Shown in pieces: positions 6,033 to 8,838 of a stretch of 8,838 bases of DNA (position 1 is its first letter; each line of letters begins with the position of its first letter). The position numbers and the translations under genes are program-made. The notes beneath the pieces are model-generated. The model was given only the letters and a program-made list of their open reading frames with translations, had not been told where the DNA came from and ran no database searches. This DNA comes from Candidatus Latescibacterota bacterium (lineage in GTDB: Bacteria; Latescibacterota; MVCY01), in contig JAUWEO010000061.1 of assembly GCA_030608245.1 (NCBI GenBank), forward strand, positions 1 to 8,838, written 5' to 3'.

Positions 6033-6974
6033 TTGATAGAAGTTGAACATCTGAGCAAATACTTCGGCAGAACAACGGCGGTGGACAACATATCTTTTCG
6101 GGTAGAGAAGGGAGAGATACTGGGATTTCTGGGTCCCAATGGTGCGGGCAAGACCACCACTATGCGCATCCTCACCTGCTTTCTGCCCGCCTCAGCAGGC
6201 ACCGCCCGGGTGGCCGGATACGATGTCTTTACCGACTCCTTGGAAGTGAGAAAAAGGATAGGCTACCTGCCTGAAAACCCACCAGTTTACAACGATATGA
6301 CCGTCAGGTATTTTCTGGAGTTCAACGCAAAGATAAAAGGGATCGAGCCCAAACAGCAGAAAAACAGGACAGAGGCGGTAATGGAGAAGTGCGCCCTTCA
6401 GGAGGTCAAGGAAACCATCATTGGCAAACTATCCCGGGGCTACAAACAAAGAGTGGGACTGGCTCAGGCCTTAATCCATGACCCAGAAGTGTTGATCCTG
6501 GATGAGCCCACTATGGGACTTGACCCCCGGCAGATAATCGAGGTGCGCCAGTTGATCAAAGAACTGGGAGGAGAACATACCATTATCCTCAGCACCCACA
6601 TCCTGCCGGAGGTAAGCGTCACCTGCCAGAGAGTAGTCATCATTAACAAGGGCAAGATCGCCGCTGTGGATACCCCGGAGAACCTCACTGTTCTATTGAA
6701 GGGGTCTGAAAGGATCTATTTGGAAGTGGAAGGACCTGTTGGCCAGGTGGAACAGAAACTCAAACAGGTCCCCGATGTCACAGCAGTTAGCGTAGAAACT
6801 GGAGGTAACGGGAAGAATAGTTTCTTTGTGGAAAGCGAGACAAAGACAGACATCAGGATGCAATTGGCCGCAGCAATTACGGGCAGCGGGTTTGGACTAT
6901 TGGAGATGAGACGAGTGGGGTTAAGCTTAGAGGAGATATTCTTACGGCTAACTACTGAGGAGGCAGAAGGATGA
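6033..6974 (+). CDS. ABC transporter ATP-binding protein, GldA-like
   Basis: 313-residue cytoplasmic ATPase that would power the membrane partner encoded next. Motifs in order are the A-loop Tyr10, Walker A GPNGAGKT (34-41), a Q-loop region reading YLPEN (78-82) where Glu occupies the usual Gln place, the ABC signature LSRGYKQR (133-140), Walker B VLILDE (153-158) with catalytic Glu158, D-loop GLDP (162-165) and switch His189. All are intact. The Glu variant of the Q-loop is, to my knowledge, normal in the drug/Gld-type exporter subfamily. A C-terminal domain of about 90 residues (220-313) ends in SLEEIFLRLT, typical of this subfamily. The gene starts with TTG and overlaps the permease start by ATGA at 6971-6974, implying translational coupling. 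GldA supports gliding in Bacteroidota, but homologues are common in non-gliding bacteria, so gliding is not inferred. Confidence 0.93.
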   Translation: MIEVEHLSKYFGRTTAVDNISFRVEKGEILGFLGPNGAGKTTTMRILTCFLPASAGTARVAGYDVFTDSLEVRKRIGYLPENPPVYNDMTVRYFLEFNAKIKGIEPKQQKNRTEAVMEKCALQEVKETIIGKLSRGYKQRVGLAQALIHDPEVLILDEPTMGLDPRQIIEVRQLIKELGGEHTIILSTHILPEVSVTCQRVVIINKGKIAAVDTPENLTVLLKGSERIYLEVEGPVGQVEQKLKQVPDVTAVSVETGGNGKNSFFVESETKTDIRMQLAAAITGSGFGLLEMRRVGLSLEEIFLRLTTEEAEG

Positions 6975-7747
6975 GGAATATTGCCGCCATATTTCAGAAG
7001 GAGATAAAAACATACTTCACCTCCCCCATTGCCTATGTATTGGCAGCGGTTTTCCTTGTCATAACGGGCTATTTCTTCTACGGGATGACCGTTACCTTCA
7101 GCAACGAGTGTCTCTATTATATGCAGTATGCATCTCGTTATGGGGGAATGCCACCCTTGAATCTCAACCAGCGGGTGATAAGGGGGATGTTCGGGCTTAT
7201 CAGTTTCATCTCTTTGTTTATCATTCCGATGCTCACTATGAGGCTCTATGCCGAGGAGAAAAAATCGGGGACGATGGAGCTTTTGATGACTTCCCCGCTG
7301 CGGATAACCGAGACCTTGCTGGGCAAGTTCTTTGCTTGTTTTGTCTTGTATGCTATCATTATAGGGTTAACGGTGCTCTACCAGGTTATACTGGGAGCCT
7401 ATGGCCATCCGGATTGGGGGCCGGTATTCTCGGGCTATCTGGGGGTGCTTTTAATGGGAGCAGCCTTCATTGCCGTGGGGATATTTGCCTCGTCGTTGAC
7501 CGAGAGTCAGATTATCGCCGTGGTGTTGGGGTTTGGCGCCTTGCTGCTCTTTTGGGTGATCGGCTCAGCCGCCATCTTCACCCGCCCCGGCGCTGGGAAG
7601 ATCTTCTCCTATCTCTCCATTCTCACTCATATGCTCCCCTTTCAAAAAGGGGTGATCGACACCAAGGATATCATTTTCTTCCTGGGATTTGTAAGTTTCT
7701 TCCTCTTTCTGACCGTTAAAGTGGTTGAATCACAGAGGTGGAGGTGA
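6971..7747 (+). CDS. ABC-2 type permease, GldF-like
   Basis: 258-residue integral membrane protein, the expected length for a GldF-type permease. Six membrane helices are apparent at about 20-40, 72-90, 118-141, 152-176, 179-203 and 233-252. Between helices 2 and 3 lies the cytosolic stretch RLYAEEKKSGTMELLMTSPL (91-110), the hallmark coupling region of ABC-2 exporters that contacts the ATPase. The N-terminus FQKEIKTYFTSPIAYV is the usual amphipathic entry helix, and the segment around GVIDTKDIIFFLG (227-239) is typical of the GldF group. Together with the preceding ATPase and the following GldG-like protein it should form one inner-membrane complex. The substrate is not evident. The start codon overlaps the previous stop. 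The last codons of this gene (GGAGGTG at 7740-7746) also serve as the ribosome binding site for the next gene, so the three are translated as a unit. Confidence 0.93.
   Translation: MRNIAAIFQKEIKTYFTSPIAYVLAAVFLVITGYFFYGMTVTFSNECLYYMQYASRYGGMPPLNLNQRVIRGMFGLISFISLFIIPMLTMRLYAEEKKSGTMELLMTSPLRITETLLGKFFACFVLYAIIIGLTVLYQVILGAYGHPDWGPVFSGYLGVLLMGAAFIAVGIFASSLTESQIIAVVLGFGALLLFWVIGSAAIFTRPGAGKIFSYLSILTHMLPFQKGVIDTKDIIFFLGFVSFFLFLTVKVVESQRWR
7740..7746 (+). promoter_or_regulatory. Ribosome binding site inside the permease 3' end
   Basis: GGAGGTG overlaps the last codons and stop of the permease gene and lies five bases before the ATG at 7752. It ties translation of the auxiliary protein to the permease. 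Confidence 0.8.
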
Positions 7748-7751
7748 ATCG

Positions 7752-8838
7752 ATGAGAAGATATCTGCCTATTTGTGGTTTAGTGGGGGCTGGATTGCTGC
7801 TCGTCGGACTGATTCTCTTTGCCCTCACCCCCTCATTTAATTTGAAAGTGGGCATTCCCATAATTGGAGGCCTTGTCCTTTTAACCGTCTTTTTCTCCTT
7901 AGGCTTTGGTATGGTAAACAGGTTTTGGAGCCCGAGATCTACCCAGCATGGGGTAAACGCTGTTCTTGTGGTAGTTATTGTATTGGCAATAGTTGTGCTG
8001 GCGAATTTCGTCGGCACACGCCATCATTTTGTTTTTGATACCACTAAGGTTAAGATTTACAGTCTTTCTGATCAGACCGTTAAGGTGCTGAAAAGCCTGC
8101 ACCAGGAGGTAAGGGTCATTGCCTTCTACCGACAGGGCCGAGGTCAGAGGGTTAAGGACCTTTTAGAAAGCTATCGAGCACGTTCCCGCAGGGTATCCTT
8201 TGAATTTGTTGATCCTGACAGAAGCCCAGAACAAGCAAGGCGTTACAACACAAAGGAATATGAGACCGTGGTGGTCGAGTGCGGAACCTACGAGGAGAGA
8301 TTTGCCGGGGAGGCCACTGAGAAGAAGCTCACCAGTGCTATTCTAAAGGTGAGCAAGGCAGAGAAAAAGGTGGTCTATTTTCTTGAAGGACATGCAGAGA
8401 AAGACCTTGACGATACTGGCCGGGAAGGATTCAGCGCAGTCAGAGACGAACTGAAAAATGACAACTACGCGCCCAAAAGCCTGCTCTTGGCAGAGGAAGA
8501 GGAGGTGCCAGAGGATTGTTCCCTGCTGGTTGCCGCCGGCCCCCAGAAAGAGTATTTGGTGAAAGAATTGTCTCTGATCCGAGACTACTTGGATAAAGGT
8601 GGTAAGGCACTTTTCCTCTTGGACCCAGGGGTCTATTCTGGCTTAGAGGGGATAGCTGCTCCCTGGTCGATCGTGGTCGGCGACGACTTCGTCGTGGATG
8701 CCAGCGGAATAGGGAGCTTCATCGGGGTCAGCTATGCTATGCCCATTGTCTCCGCCTACGGAAAACACCCTATTACCAAAGATCTCAGAGCGATGAGTTT
8801 CTATCCCTTAGCCCGCTCAGTTTCACTATCTGAGCAGA
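7752..8838 (+). CDS. GldG-like ABC transporter auxiliary membrane protein, 3'-truncated by window edge
   Basis: The frame is open from ATG 7752 to the window end with no stop, giving 362 residues visible. I translated it by hand. Three membrane helices occur at about 7-26, 33-53 and 68-88. A large extracytoplasmic domain then begins with DTTKVKIYSLSDQT (96-109), which matches the D-L-T-x-x-K-x-Y-S-L-S signature of the GldG / ABC_transp_aux family. EGHAE at 212-216 corresponds to the family's GHGE-type motif. The following region has alternating strands and helices like the family's Rossmann-like core (FLLDPG near 296-301). A full-length protein would have about 100-250 more residues and usually a C-terminal membrane helix. 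Family members with three N-terminal helices are, as I recall, common outside Bacteroidota. The gene starts four bases after the permease stop, confirming the operon. Its biochemical role is unknown; it may help substrate handling in the periplasm. Confidence 0.9.
   Translation, partial: MRRYLPICGLVGAGLLLVGLILFALTPSFNLKVGIPIIGGLVLLTVFFSLGFGMVNRFWSPRSTQHGVNAVLVVVIVLAIVVLANFVGTRHHFVFDTTKVKIYSLSDQTVKVLKSLHQEVRVIAFYRQGRGQRVKDLLESYRARSRRVSFEFVDPDRSPEQARRYNTKEYETVVVECGTYEERFAGEATEKKLTSAILKVSKAEKKVVYFLEGHAEKDLDDTGREGFSAVRDELKNDNYAPKSLLLAEEEEVPEDCSLLVAAGPQKEYLVKELSLIRDYLDKGGKALFLLDPGVYSGLEGIAAPWSIVVGDDFVVDASGIGSFIGVSYAMPIVSAYGKHPITKDLRAMSFYPLARSVSLSEQ

Noticed and set aside
7108..7719. 203-codon + strand frame offset from the permease
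   Set aside because: It overlaps the well-supported GldF-like permease in another frame. Its product lacks membrane-protein character and has no good ribosome site.

Overview
The window is bacterial chromosomal DNA from an organism I cannot name. All six genes lie on the + strand. The layout (gyrB then gyrA, a tetratricopeptide lipoprotein, a three-gene ABC-2 exporter cluster of the GldA/GldF/GldG type, mixed ATG/GTG/TTG starts with clear Shine-Dalgarno sites, GC content near one half) fits an uncultured, probably Gram-negative-type bacterium. The lipoprotein with BamD-like repeats is the only hint of an outer membrane.

Region 1 (1-4329) encodes DNA gyrase. The 3' portion of gyrB, missing about 75-80 N-terminal residues, is followed after 189 bp by a complete gyrA. 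GyrA numbering matches E. coli through the catalytic core (Arg121, Tyr122, Ile174). The two residues that anchor quinolones are replaced (Ala83, Pro87), and the GyrA-box reads QHRGGFG. The gyrB-gyrA gap holds a GTAG...CTAC hairpin repeat overlapped by a 14-bp AT-rich palindrome.

Region 2 (4330-5791) holds a small TPR lipoprotein gene and, 51 bp further on, a gene for a 249-residue soluble protein of unknown function. The unknown protein has glycine-rich motifs resembling the NagB/RpiA/CoA-transferase type of fold.

Region 3 (5792-6032) is a 241-bp intergenic gap dominated by inverted repeats. It contains a 71-bp pair of inverted REP-like units (GTAG foot plus hairpin, facing each other), then a small hairpin, then a 29-bp perfect palindrome.

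Region 4 (6033-8838) is an ABC exporter operon. It comprises an ATPase with a TTG start, a six-helix permease overlapping it by ATGA, and an auxiliary GldG-like membrane protein that runs off the end of the window. The three tightly packed genes should form one complex; its substrate cannot be read from the sequence.

I see no RNA gene, CRISPR array or transposase gene. No wholly new multi-gene system is evident. The best leads are the REP-like elements, the unusual gyrase residues and the uncharacterised protein at 5042-5791.
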